A stretch of DNA of 64,000 nucleotides, taken from positions 9,385,018 through 9,449,017 of the forward strand of contig JAJEKV010000041.1 in the NCBI GenBank assembly GCA_021234155.1, read 5' to 3'. The position numbers and the translations under genes are program-made. Shown piece by piece: positions 44,702-55,400 of the stretch. A model generated the notes under the pieces. It was not told the origin of the DNA. It saw only the letters and a program-made list of their open reading frames with translations, and did not search any database. This DNA is from Isoetes taiwanensis. Its lineage: Eukaryota > Streptophyta > Lycopodiopsida > Isoetales > Isoetaceae. Positions within the stretch are counted from its first letter, which is position 1, and each line of letters begins with the position of its first letter.

Positions 44702-45959
44702 TTAAGGGCGTTCTCCCTTAATGTGCCTAGCAAGATGCATGTCTTGCCTCATGAGTGTGACTCTCTTCGCGTGAATTGTGCAGGTCGTCGAATCTTCAAA
44801 GTGCTGCACCAGTTTTTGCTCGGCTGCCTCCTGTAGGCACAACAACATTTCGTTGGTCACCCTCATGTCCATGTTGTACTCCTGGATGACCTCTCGGACT
44901 AGGCGCTGGAATGGTGCTCGGGGAATCAAGAATCCGTTAACTTCGCTGGAAGTGCCGGATCTCCTTGAGAGCTCTTATCTCGGACTGCTTCCTGCCGGTC
45001 CGCTTCTTTCCTAGTGCTCTGGGAGGCTTGGGCTTTGGTGGTGGCGGCCTTAGGGTCTGGCCCTTTGTCGGACGTCCGCCCTCGATAGTCCGTAACCTGT
45101 TCTCCTGATAGTATGTGTTATATGCCTCCCACTTCGCCATGAAGGCGTTGTGTTCCTTCATCCTCTTTTGATAGACCTTTGCGGGATCTATCACATACGC
45201 CTCCCGTTGTGGCCGCTGGCCTTTGTTCCTATCCCACGTTGGGTAGGGTGGGGGCTTCGGCGCCTGCCCGGGCTGCTCCTGCTCGGGTGCCACCTGCTCA
45301 GGTACTACCTTCTCCACAACCGGGGGTTTTGAAGAGCTTGCCCCCTCAGTGTTGGGGACGTAGTCTTCATCTGAATCATCGATGGTGGGCGGGGTCTCGT
45401 CGATGACTACACCCTTTCCCCGCTTAACCTTCACGACTTTTCTTTTGCCCGCCTTTATGCCCTTGCCCTTCTTTTTCTTCGGCTCGCCGGCTGTGGTAGG
45501 CTCCTCCTCCTGTCTCTTTCTCTTCCTCTCTCGGCGGCGCTCTTTGGCTTCATACTTCTTGATGAATGCCGCGAGGTCCTCTTCTTCAGCTGGGTCGAGC
45601 TTCGGCTGCTACTGTTCTTCTCTCTCCTCAGCCTCCATCAAACGGGTCCAAGCTTCAAGTTGTTCATCGATGGTTGGCTGCCTCTGCTCTTCGCGTTCTT
45701 CAGCCACCCGATCTTGCTCCTCTTTCTTCCTCCTTTCCTCCTCGGCGATTTCTTCGAGGATTTGGTGCATGACATCCGGCTGCTCCTCGCCTAGGACCTC
45801 TGTTCCGTCGCTTTGGTCTGAGTCTGCCTCCTCACTCGATGAAGATTCGCCTTGCCTGAAAAGGCGTTCTTGCAGTATCCTCTGTATGAGAGCAGGATCA
45901 TGGGCGCTGGAGGATTCGCCTGGGCGGGGCTTCCTAGCAGTCTGCTTTGTTCGGGCCAT
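44702..45959 (-). pseudogene. histone H3-like protein gene carried by the chromovirus
   Basis: Starts MARTKQTARKPRPGESSS: residues 2-10 equal the mature H3 tail through K9, keeping K4 and K9 but with Pro in place of S10. Then an acidic Ser/Glu stretch and a charged coiled coil (about 60-116), a TAG at codon 117 (45611-45609) with the frame continuing, a Lys/Arg-rich NLS-like block, a Pro-rich stretch and an H3 alpha-N helix ([12 protein letters not shown], about 328-339). There the frame ends at TAA (44939-44937); one base over, the H3 fold continues: [48 protein letters not shown], stop. The fold aligns to canonical H3 without gaps over 71 residues, about 38 identical by hand count. Loop 1 has canonical length, unlike CENH3. 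The H3-H3 interface Cys, His and Asp are kept. The two breaks may be lesions, sequence errors or recoding. Confidence 0.85.
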
Positions 45960-46059
45960 ATTCGACGGTTCGCCGATCCGAGCTGTGCGCCAGAAGATCG
46001 CCTTGGCAAACGAGAGCAGATTTCTGAGGGAGGGACGCGGAAATGGGGGGGCCTAGGTT

Positions 46060-46067
46060 TATTTATA
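46060..46067 (-). promoter_or_regulatory. TATAAATA box of the H3-like gene
   Basis: On the minus strand TATAAATAAACC, then a CCCCCCCATTTC block, with the ATG 101 bp downstream. The core is shared with 44091-44098. This is well inside the element, far from the LTR promoter. Confidence 0.6.
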
Positions 46068-46146
46068 GGCGGCCGATTTTTAGGTTAAATTTCAAACTAC
46101 CTTTTTGGGTTGTCTAAAACACCTAGAACACCTAAATTCAAGCATG

Positions 46147-46213
46147 GTCTCACACGTTGCGCCCAGACCGATAATGAAAAGTTCATTTTTTGTCCGGGCG
46201 CGACGTGTGAGAC
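46147..46213. repeat. 67-bp hairpin, type 1, before the H3-like gene
   Basis: Same arms as 44290-44356 with the GACCGATA loop. It lies 188 bp upstream of the H3-like ATG. Confidence 0.85.
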
Positions 46214-46348
46214 ATGGTGGGTCCCGCCGCTAAATTTTATACTTTCTAAGCATGTAACATGCCAATTCTACTACTTCTTAGCTCAATATTAGAATTATCA
46301 AGTTATTTTTCTGTAATTTATGACTTTTTAGTGTGTTTCAAGCTGAAT

Positions 46349-46415
46349 GTCTCACACGTTGCGCCCAGCCCGAAAATGAGATTCTCATTATCTGTCCTGG
46401 CGCGACGTGTGGGAC
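46349..46415. repeat. 67-bp hairpin, type 2, before the H3-like gene
   Basis: Same arms with the GCCCGAAA loop, 202 bp from the type 1 copy. The spacer sequence differs from that between 44356 and 44490, while the hairpins are conserved. Confidence 0.85.
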
Positions 46416-46607
46416 CATCCTACTTTTTGAAGGTTGGCTCACTAATTTTAGTCTTTTTATGTTTCCATTCATCTTAACTGTTACTAGCTTAGCATATACT
46501 ACAAAAATGAGAAATGTTTTTTCCCATTTTTCGAGGTTTGAGAATCCTATCAAGTTAATACTACTGGGAGCATGGTCAGTGCTTTGCTCTTGGTCACCAA
46601 GAACATT

Positions 46608-46619
46608 GCTCTGATACCA
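46608..46619 (-). other. primer-binding site (initiator tRNA-Met)
   Basis: The minus strand reads TGGTATCAGAGC, complementary to the 3' end of initiator tRNA-Met, one base from the 5' LTR end. It primes minus-strand DNA synthesis. Confidence 0.93.
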
Positions 46620-46620
46620 C

Positions 46621-48194
46621 TGTGACGTCCCCTACTCGTATACGGTGCACTTACCGTATACAAACAGGAGTTCATCCCCCATACCAGCTCCATACTGATA
46701 CAGGGCCCTCCACAATCACTGCACCCGTAACGAGTCCCAGTGGGAAGAGTGAAGGGGTCATTTTACCCCGTCTCCCTCAGGGTCTACCTAGCTGCGGAAG
46801 CGTAAACATACACGTCAGTATACAACATAATCACATATACACCTCGAAGGGTGGGACATCAACATCTGCATAGACAATGATCAGTATCGTACATAGGGGT
46901 CCTACCCAAGGCTCAGACTCGAAGGGATGACTGACGGCTTGGGTCTCCAGAGTTCATTGCAGACAGAATTCATGGCAATGGATTTGGCTGGCATATGAAC
47001 ATGGCATAGGGTTGTCCACTCCATCCGCCCCTCCTGTGCACACTTTGCAGAGTAGGCTGAAAAGTGTCGGGACCTGACTGTAGCCCGCCGGATGCATAGC
47101 CAAAAGGGCTATTCCTGGGTTTCATCTTCCCAGTTCCGATGGGGCAGGAAGGGATCACTCCCTCCAGAGATCTACATGCTGACTCAAGGTGACTAAAAGG
47201 GCCACTGCCCGTATTCGACTGAACCCACTGGAAAGTGTACACCACTTCACGGGTGTCGAGTCCATGCCTTACCCGCACTCAGTGGTAAGCCATTAGACCT
47301 AGTCACAATGATCCCTGGTAGGCCTTACACACCAGAGGGATCGTTCAAGAGTCAGGACATGAACCTCCTTCTTAGCCAGTCTGGCCCCTTCACCCACAAC
47401 CAGGTGTGGTTCTTGTACACAGGCCGAATCTACAGTGCGCTAGAGAGGCTAATCTAGGAGCATCTACTACCAAGCTTTAGGTCTCTACCCCCCTTCCCAA
47501 TACAAGGAGTTCATAGAGATATATCATCCATATACATCACAGAAGAACTAAAGAACTAGATCTATTCTATATCATAGAGTTAGGTTCTTTAGTTAGAGTC
47601 TGGTATCTAGAGATCTAGAGGGCTGCTATGGGCAATTTAATAGGCTAAACCTACTGATTCTATGACTAAAAGATGGTTTAGGCTATTAAATTGACTAAAT
47701 ACCTGATCCTTGAGTTGCTCCTCCTGACCTGAGTTCGACCATCCTGCTGAACTACTCGAATCAAGGGAAACTAATGGTGCAATTCGCTCAGACAGAGTCT
47801 GGAAGGCGGTTTTGGCTCTTGAAGCAGCCAAAACAGAGCTCTAAAACCCTAGGAACGAAAATGGCCAAATTAGGGTTTCTTCTACCTAAATAGACAAGGG
47901 GGTTAGGCTAGGGTTTCCAATTATCCCTTTAGGCATGTGGGATAATTGGGAATGGGCCCACTTGCCTTTAATGGCTAGGTGGCAAAATGTGCCCACATGG
48001 AAAGGTGTGCCCACATTAATGTGCACATTGGTAAATGTGCACATTAATAATAAATGCACATACCTAGCAAGTTGCCCCCTAGGGGCTACCCACCTGGCTA
48101 CACGTCGGCGTACACGTCAGTCGGAGTGGCGTGTACGCGTGACGAGGCAGTACAATATACGTCCTGGAACCGTATACTGTGCTGGAACGTCACA
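46621..48194 (-). repeat. 5' LTR (LTR C)
   Basis: 1574 bp from TGTGACGT to ACGTCACA, an 8-bp terminal inverted repeat. It directly abuts the primer site and the CATAT duplication. Short ORFs inside it are not genes. Confidence 0.93.
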
Positions 48195-48199
48195 CATAT
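48195..48199. repeat. target-site duplication, right
   Basis: CATAT directly after the LTR end ACGTCACA, matching 34212-34216. Confidence 0.9.
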
Positions 48200-48410
48200 C
48201 CTACGGTGCACATGGCTTTGTGAATTATATGTAATAGATTCGACGATCTAGATTGTTCTTGATCTTGATCGTCGATCCAAGATCCTAAGGCTCACGTTGC
48301 TTTAGATTGTTGCCACATGGGGCGATCTCGAACCTTGATTGGATCTAAGATTCAACGGTTCACGTTGAATGCTCAGCCTATTGGAAGAGGCTTTTAAAAA
48401 TTTTATGTTG

Positions 48411-48480
48411 TTTGGAGGATTTGAACCCTGGTCATTGCCTCCTAAACACCCTCTAAACCACTAGACCAAGCATTGATTCA
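48411..48480 (-). repeat. tRNA-like SINE remnant, unit 1
   Basis: On the minus strand CTTGGTCTAGTGGTTTAGAG (A-box-like) and CCAGGGTTCAAATCCTCC (B-box-like). Copies at 51463-51535 and 58084-58155. Confidence 0.5.
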
Positions 48481-48539
48481 TTAAAAAAATTAATTTTTCA
48501 AATATACTTAAGGGTAGTAACTTAATTAAGATAAAATAA

Positions 48540-49060
48540 ATATAATATTCTAGATAGTTCTAGAATGTTCTAGAAGGCTCTAGAAAGCTTTAGAAAGTTC
48601 TAGGATCTTCTAAATAGTTCTAGAATGCCATAGAAAGTTTCAGAATGTTTTAGAAAGTTCCAAAAAGTTTAAGAGAATTCTTCTAGAAAGTTCCAGAATT
48701 TTGTAGAAAGTTGTAGAATATAAGGGAATCTAAGAGAATCCTTCTAGAAAGTTCCAAATTGTTCAAGTAAGTTCTACAATGTTCGAGAAAGTTCTAGAAT
48801 ATAAGGCAATCTACAGGAATGTAGGAAATCTAAGAAAATACTTCCAGAAAGTTCTAAGATGGTCAGAAAGTTTCAGAATGTTTCTGAAAGTCCTAGAATG
48901 CTCTAGAAAGTTCTAGAATGTAAAAGAATCTAGGAGAATCTAAGGGAATCTAAGAAAATCTCATAAAATGTAAGGGAATCTAAGAAAGTATTCATGTGTC
49001 TAAGGGAATCTCTTAAAATCTAAGGGAATCTTCATAAAATCTAGGGGAACCTTGATGAAG
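48540..49060. repeat. TTCTAGAA-rich tract with heat-shock-element-like sites, unit 1
   Basis: Dense variations on GTTCTAGAAA and AAGGGAATCTAAG. At 48558-48575 TTCTAGAATGTTCTAGAA is four alternating nTTCn/nGAAn pentamers, a perfect heat-shock element pattern. Confidence 0.7.
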
Positions 49061-50520
49061 TCCTAAAGCAAGCAAATATCTGTTCCTAAAGCATTTATTA
49101 AATAGTCTGCCATTCACCATTAGGATTTTCAAATTTAAGTGTCGTCTCCTAGAACTTTGATTCTTCAATTTTCATTTTTAAGTTCTTACATAATTAAAGT
49201 GCAATTTGAGCAATCCCAATAACTTCTTAATATTCCAGACAATGGCTCATTTGGCCAAATGCAGCCGCAACTCGTGTCCTGCGCCCTCTGCTAAATTTTT
49301 TTAACTGATACCTTTTAAAGATCTTCAATTATTTATCTTACGCACGGTTCAACCTATGGCTTATGTATTCCATGACTTTTATCGCCTACTCTCAAACAAA
49401 GTTCTTTGAAGGCCATCCCTTAGTATTCACAGGCAAGGAGTCTACTCTTTTGTTACTCTAAAGGATAACAAATATCTCTCTGATTCCATTTCCACTACTG
49501 CCCTCCAGAAAGAATACATGTCGGAGCTTCATTCACAACTCGCATTCTCGACTCAAGAAGCTCTTCACTATGCTCAAACACACTTACATAAAGACAATGG
49601 AATTGGCTACACGCAATTATTTTTACAAAGATATTGGCACTTTAAACACCCTCCTCAGAGTCCGTATCTACCTTGAGAATCAGGTCATTCCATTTGACTG
49701 GGAACTGTTCCCTCCTCTAGAGACCTTGATGCTGCCTCAAGATTGAGACATTCTTTGCAAGCAATTGGATCCACCTCTGGTTACATAATTCAGGGCTCTG
49801 TCTCAGAATGAGCGTATACATCCATCACCCCATGTTAGTCCTTATGCTTCTCTGGGTGCACCTCCACGGTGTGAGTATCTCACCTCGGGCTAGCGCTCTT
49901 CCTTTTGGACACGCACTTTGGCTGCATGTGCTGAATGGACACCCATGCATATTATCGTGGATCTCCGCTGGGACCCACGTTTTGTATGTCGATCTGCATG
50001 GAAGGATTCTAATACACTGGATACCACCTCTAATTGGATTTATATTCCAAATAATAAGTCGTGGACAACTCATGCGAATGTTGTTGCCAGCTTAACACAA
50101 TTATCGATCAAAGCTGCCCCTTCTCCCAATCCTTCAGTCCACAGGCAGGCTGGTTTTTGTGTTGCATTGTGCTGCATCCTCACGAGCTCCTTGAGTCGTA
50201 GACGATCCATCTTCCACTGCAATCCTAAAGTGTCAGTGCCTTCGACCTTGAGACTCTTCTATCGGCTCACCATGCACTAAAAAAATGGTGCAAACTGGGT
50301 TTCTGATAGATGCCATGCCCGCTCTTGGATAGGCCACGCTGGATGCACTCCATCAATGTGAGAAGCTTCGTTGTTGAATATCATAATCGTCGGATCACAT
50401 AGCCGCAAGGATGATGATGTTGATGGACTCGACTACTTCCCTCCCACAAAAATGGTGCCTTCTTTTCTTTTCTCTCGTGTTCTTTGGTTGTTGGGGGTGG
50501 GGGTGTGGAGGAGGAGGGAG

Positions 50521-50843
50521 TGTTAGTCCTGTGCCCAAAGGCACCAGACTATTTCTAAGATTTACAAAGGAGCCTAAAGGCAAAGTCTAGACATCTACAT
50601 CGGAGCCAAAACCACGCCAACTAAGAAGAAGAGACAAAGAGAGTCCACAACATAAGGGAAACCAGGGCACATGGGTCCTTAGTGCCACGAAATCAAGACA
50701 ATTATAATTCCGAGAGATCATGACAAGATTACCACATGGTCGGCCAGAGATTTTAGGGATTAGGTAATCATGAAGAATCAAAAATGGCAATGCTTTTGCT
50801 ATTCTCGGGCGAGGGCCATTGTGCTATATCTATCTATCTAACA
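50521..50843 (+). repeat. short LTR, unit 2
   Basis: TGTTAG to CTAACA, 323 bp, after a purine tract. Many CAG/CTG sites differ from the unit 1 and 3 copies. Confidence 0.65.
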
Positions 50844-50884
50844 TATATATGTTTGTTGCGCTTATCCGACTGTCCGTCTGAGGT

Positions 50885-51250
50885 CCGACGGTTCACGTGG
50901 CTTTGGAACGTAGCCCAGATGGCTTGGGAGTTTCTATATAGATTCTATATAGACGATCCTACGGTCTAGGTTAATTTGATCCTGACCGTGGATCTGAGAT
51001 CCTACGGCTCACGTGGCTTTGGGACGTATCCTACGGCCCAGATGGCTTGGGAGTTTTTATATAGATTCTATATAGACGATCCAACGGTCCAAGTTGATCT
51101 GATTTTGATCGTTGATCCGAGATCGTACGCTTGGGGACATATCCTACGGTGCACATGGCTTTGGGAACTATATGTAATCGATCCTACGATCCAGGTTGTT
51201 CTTGATCCTGATCGTCGATCCAAGATCCTACGGCTCACATTGCTTGGGGA
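50885..51250 (+). repeat. 122-bp minisatellite, unit 2
   Basis: Same repeat family as 33830-34216 with G-box CACGTGGC in the first repeats; some repeats shortened. Confidence 0.7.
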
Positions 51251-51462
51251 CATATCCTACGGTGCACATGGCTTTGTGAATTATATGTAATAGATTCGAC
51301 GATCTAGATTGTTCTTGATCTTGATCGTCGATCCAAGATCCTAAGGCTCACGTTGCTTTAGATTGTTGCCACGTGGGGCGATCTCGAACCTTGATTGGAT
51401 CTAAGATTCAACGGTTCACGTTGAATGCTCAGCCTATTGGAAGAGGCTTTTAAAAATTTTAT

Positions 51463-51535
51463 GTTGTTTGGAGGATTTGAACCCTGGTCATTGCCTCCTA
51501 AACACCCTTTAAACCACTAGACCAAGCATTGATTC
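51463..51535 (-). repeat. tRNA-like SINE remnant, unit 2
   Basis: Same sequence as 48411-48480. Confidence 0.5.
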
Positions 51536-51599
51536 ATTAAAATAATTAATTTTTCAAATATACTTAAGGGTAATAATTTAATTAAGATAAAATAAATAT

Positions 51600-52440
51600 A
51601 ATATTCTAGATAGTTCTAGAATGTTCTGGAAGGCTCTAGAAAGCTTTAGAAAGTTCTAGGATCTTCTAAATAGTTCTAGAATGCCATAGAAAGTTTCAGA
51701 ATGTTTTAGAAAGTTCTAAAAAGTTTTAGAATATAAGAGAATCTAGGGAGAATCTAAGAGAATTCTTCTAGAAAGTTCCAGAATTTTGTAGAAAGTTGTA
51801 GAATATAAGGGAATCTAAGAGAATCCTTCTAGAAAGTTCCAAATTGTTCAAGTAAGTTCTACAATGTTCGAGAAAGTTCTAGAATATAAGGCAATCTACA
51901 GGAATGTACTTCCAGAAAGTTCTAAGATGTTCAGAAAGTTTCAGAATGTTTCTGAAAGTCCTAGAATGCTCTAGAAAGTTCTAGAATGTAAAAGAATCTA
52001 GGAGAATCTAAGGGAATCTAAGAAAATCTCATAAAATGTAAGGGAATCTAAGAAAGTATTCATGTGTCTAAGGGAATCTCTTAAAATCTAAGGGAATCTA
52101 AGGGAATCTTCATAAAATCTAGGGGAACCTTGATGAAGTCCTAGAGTATCTAGGGAAATCTTCATAGATTCTATTTGAATCTCATATAATGTAAGGGAAC
52201 CCAGGGCAATCTCATAAAACATAAGGGAATCTAAAGAAATCTAAGGGAAGCTTCATAAATTCTGACATAACTCAGATTCTAGAGTGTCCTAATATATTCT
52301 AGAATATTCTTGATTGTTCTAGAGTATTGTAGATAGTCGTGGGTAAGCACCTAAAAATAGAAAGTTTTTTTTTTTAATTTGTGAAAGTCAAAATAGAATG
52401 TTCGATAATGGTTTAGATAGTTTTAGAAAGTTCTCTAATG
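51600..52440. repeat. TTCTAGAA-rich tract, unit 2
   Basis: Longer than in unit 1. The four-pentamer site at 51614-51631 (TTCTAGAATGTTCTGGAA) keeps the TTC/GAA alternation. Confidence 0.7.
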
Positions 52441-55400
52441 TTCTAGATGTTCATGAGAGCTAAAATAAAATATTTTGGAATGTTGTAGTATGTTCCAGAT
52501 GCTTATGGTAGGCACCTCAGTCTAAAAATAGAGATTTGTTTTTGAAACTTTGCAAAGAATCAAAATAGAATGTTCTAAAATATTTTAAATACTTGTGGGT
52601 AAGAACCTCAATCTATAAATAGAAAGCTTTTTTATTAAAGGTGTTGTAGGATGTTCTAGAAAAAGTTTCAAACGTATCTTCTAGAATGTTGTAGACACAA
52701 GTGCGAAAGCACCACACACCTAAAGTAACAACATGAATAAGCACCTCAGGATCAAAATAAAAAGTTTAAACTCTAATTCTCGATAATATTCTGAAAGATG
52801 CACCGATATGAAATTGCACCATAGAAATATAGTAAACTGGAACACGCACCATAGGACGTGCTAAGTTTCTTGTATATATAAATGTATACAAGTCCCTTAT
52901 TATTTAAGAACTGTATGAGACCAATTGTGTATTGCATCAGTAGACTTTTGTTAGATTCATGTTCATTGAGATTCTATAAAGAGTATGATGATAAACAAGC
53001 AACAATAAAGAAGTAATAATACAATGGCAAACAATCATATTGTAGTTCAATCAAGTTGTGTAGATGAAACTGCATGGCTGGAACTTTACTAAACTTTGAT
53101 GGGTGTTTTACTATACCTCTACAAAGTTGTGTGCACAAAAGCATTATCGTTTGATGTTCTTGAATTGAATTGGATTGAATAGCATGTAAAAGTCTCTTCT
53201 AGTAGAAGCATCTGTGTCCTTGTACAAAATCCAAAACTAGCTTGTTTAAGATTTTCAATATACAGGGATGTATCTAAAACTAGCTTGTTTAAGATTTTCA
53301 ACATACAGGGATGTACTGTAAGTTCCATAATAATGAATCTAGGGAAATATGAATCTTCTAACCTGGCTGCATGCTGTTTGTCTAGATCATTATTTGCATC
53401 TTATTTAACAAATGTAAATACTGTGTTAGCAAACTTGGAATTGTGGAGATAGAAAAATTAACAGTACATGAGCTATCTGATCTAGACCACTTCGATTACC
53501 TATCTCAATCTCCAATGCAAACATAGTACAAAACCATATCATGCCTGATCTAGATTCCCTTATCTCTTGCTCATGTCAATACAAAATGCTTACTTTTACG
53601 GCAATCACCTAATGTACGAGCAATCTGCCAATGATTGCAATGCACTGCAATAGATGCTTTCATAAATGCAAGACTGGCGCAATTTGCCTCTGTTTCAGGA
53701 TCACTTGCCATGGCACAATCCATAATGGGCTTTCTAATTAATCTTGGGATTTTAGCCGATTTTGCACCCTAAGAGCGCTTAAACCAAGTCCAAACACCTC
53801 ACAACCTGCGTGTTATTACTTGCTAAGTTCAGGTAGCAAAACTACTATCTATCTATCCAAAATTTGTAACACCAAATTTACTATGAATGTTTAATGCCTC
53901 ATAATAATGCTCAACAATTGCTAGGTCTTGCTCTGGATATTTAACATTTAGCAGTTAATGACTCAAGCGTAACATTTGGTTTGAAAATTAATTAGTTGAA
54001 TGACTTATACCACATATAATCTTATGACATTAACTCGTTTAATGCTAACTAAATATCCACATTTCTTAATTCCGATGCACTAACATTTAATAACTAAATG
54101 TTCTCAAACTCCTTTCCTCAATGTGGATCATACATATTAATACATGCTGCACTAGGAAAAGATACAACTTTTAGGATAAAGATTGGAAATACAATCTTCC
54201 GACCATGTGAACCAATACATGGGTCATAACAGGAGAGCAAACAAATTAAAGGTACAACTTTGCTAGAAATATATGGGTATCAATGAACACAAGCAATATT
54301 TTCCGAGATGGGGCCTCGAAAGGAAAAATTATTTGTAATAGATAGATAGATAGATAGATAGTAGACCAACTTCACAATAATGGCTTCATTGTGGTTGTCG
54401 TGACATCTTGATTTACCATAGACCATGGAAATATTCTTTGAACAATGTTCTAAATCGAATTCCAAAATTTATTATGTTTCAAATAATGGTTATTGTTATA
54501 GACTTGGTGATCTTAAAAAGCACTGCAGCACTCTAACGACCATCCATAAGTGTGGAAACCTGTGAAAATCTGTAGCAATTCCACACCAAAAAACAAATCA
54601 CTTTTGCAAGTGACATAGCATACACAAGGGTGCATTCACAAAAAATAGATGTTCCCCTTAAATCATATATTGGTTTTTTATTCTTTGAAAATCTTATTTT
54701 TCGATCAACATAGGTCCAAATCCTGTAGCCGCTCGAGCCTTTCTCCAGAGACTTATTTTTCCTGAATTACAAAATTTGCATTCCTCATAATTTTCCTGGT
54801 AGCAAGGGATGACATGGTCTCCTAATTTACCTTTGTCAGACCACCTACCGTCTCAACTATTATGTTAAGAGGCATATGAAAAGATACATTAGCTGTTCAC
54901 TTTTGCATTAGAAAATTCAAGAAGTCAAAATAATCCTAAATTCTAGAAGCAATGTCACTAGAATAAATTGGAATGTTTATACTTTAAAATGCAGGTTAAA
55001 GAATATCTATCAACCCAAAGTATAGGCATCCGTGTGGCACAAACTTCACCTATTTTTGGTGGTTCAACTTGAACCTCTTCAATAGGAAGATGTTTCATTG
55101 CCTCCCAAGCAATGCAACTTAATAAGAAAAGAATCATACGTTTTTAGAAAGCAAAATGAGAAAATGCAGATTCAAATCCTTGAAAACCGAGTGCTGACAT
55201 AACCCTGGGCTTCACGTTCTATAAAAAATCCAAATGAAGGATGTAAAACAATTATATATTCAATATCTATGGATTTCTATACCACTGAAGCTTTTACAAA
55301 AGTGGAAGCATGTACCTGCTATTACAAAAACCAGACAACACCTTGAACATGGAGACTAGTTCTAGAAAGGCCATATGTATAAAAGTTTTGAAAGTAGTTT

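Larger units (their letters stand above)
34217..48194 (-). mobile_element. Ty3/Gypsy chromovirus carrying a histone H3-like gene
   Basis: Complete 14-kb insertion flanked by CATAT (34212-34216 and 48195-48199). Minus-strand order: LTR 48194-46621, primer site, leader with two hairpins, H3-like gene, two hairpins, unknown gene, gag, protease, RT, RNase H, integrase with chromodomain, polypurine tract, LTR 36703-35119. The left end adds a second leader copy and a partial third LTR. A chromovirus normally has gag directly after the primer site; here about 4.5 kb with two extra genes lies between. The LTRs differ by roughly 1-2 percent by eye outside one odd patch, so the insertion is fairly recent, although gag-pol has several frame breaks. 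Confidence 0.93.
48195..49274 (+). repeat. tandem-array unit 1, right part
   Basis: Continues the unit interrupted at 34216: last minisatellite repeats, tRNA-like SINE, TTCTAGAA tract. At about 49065 it jumps to sequence equal to 55687 in unit 2, so about 3.5 kb of AT-rich DNA is missing from this unit. Confidence 0.8.

Noticed and set aside
44702-44929. H3 fold as a host histone or CENH3 gene
   Set aside because: It lies inside an LTR-bounded element, continues from a tail-bearing ORF in the same direction, and its loop 1 has canonical length rather than the longer CENH3 form.
53119-53328. Short minus-strand ORFs in the AT-rich array DNA (also 54280, 55582, 59739, 60901, 62958)
   Set aside because: No domain, no start context and simple-repeat content; conservation between units only reflects recent duplication.
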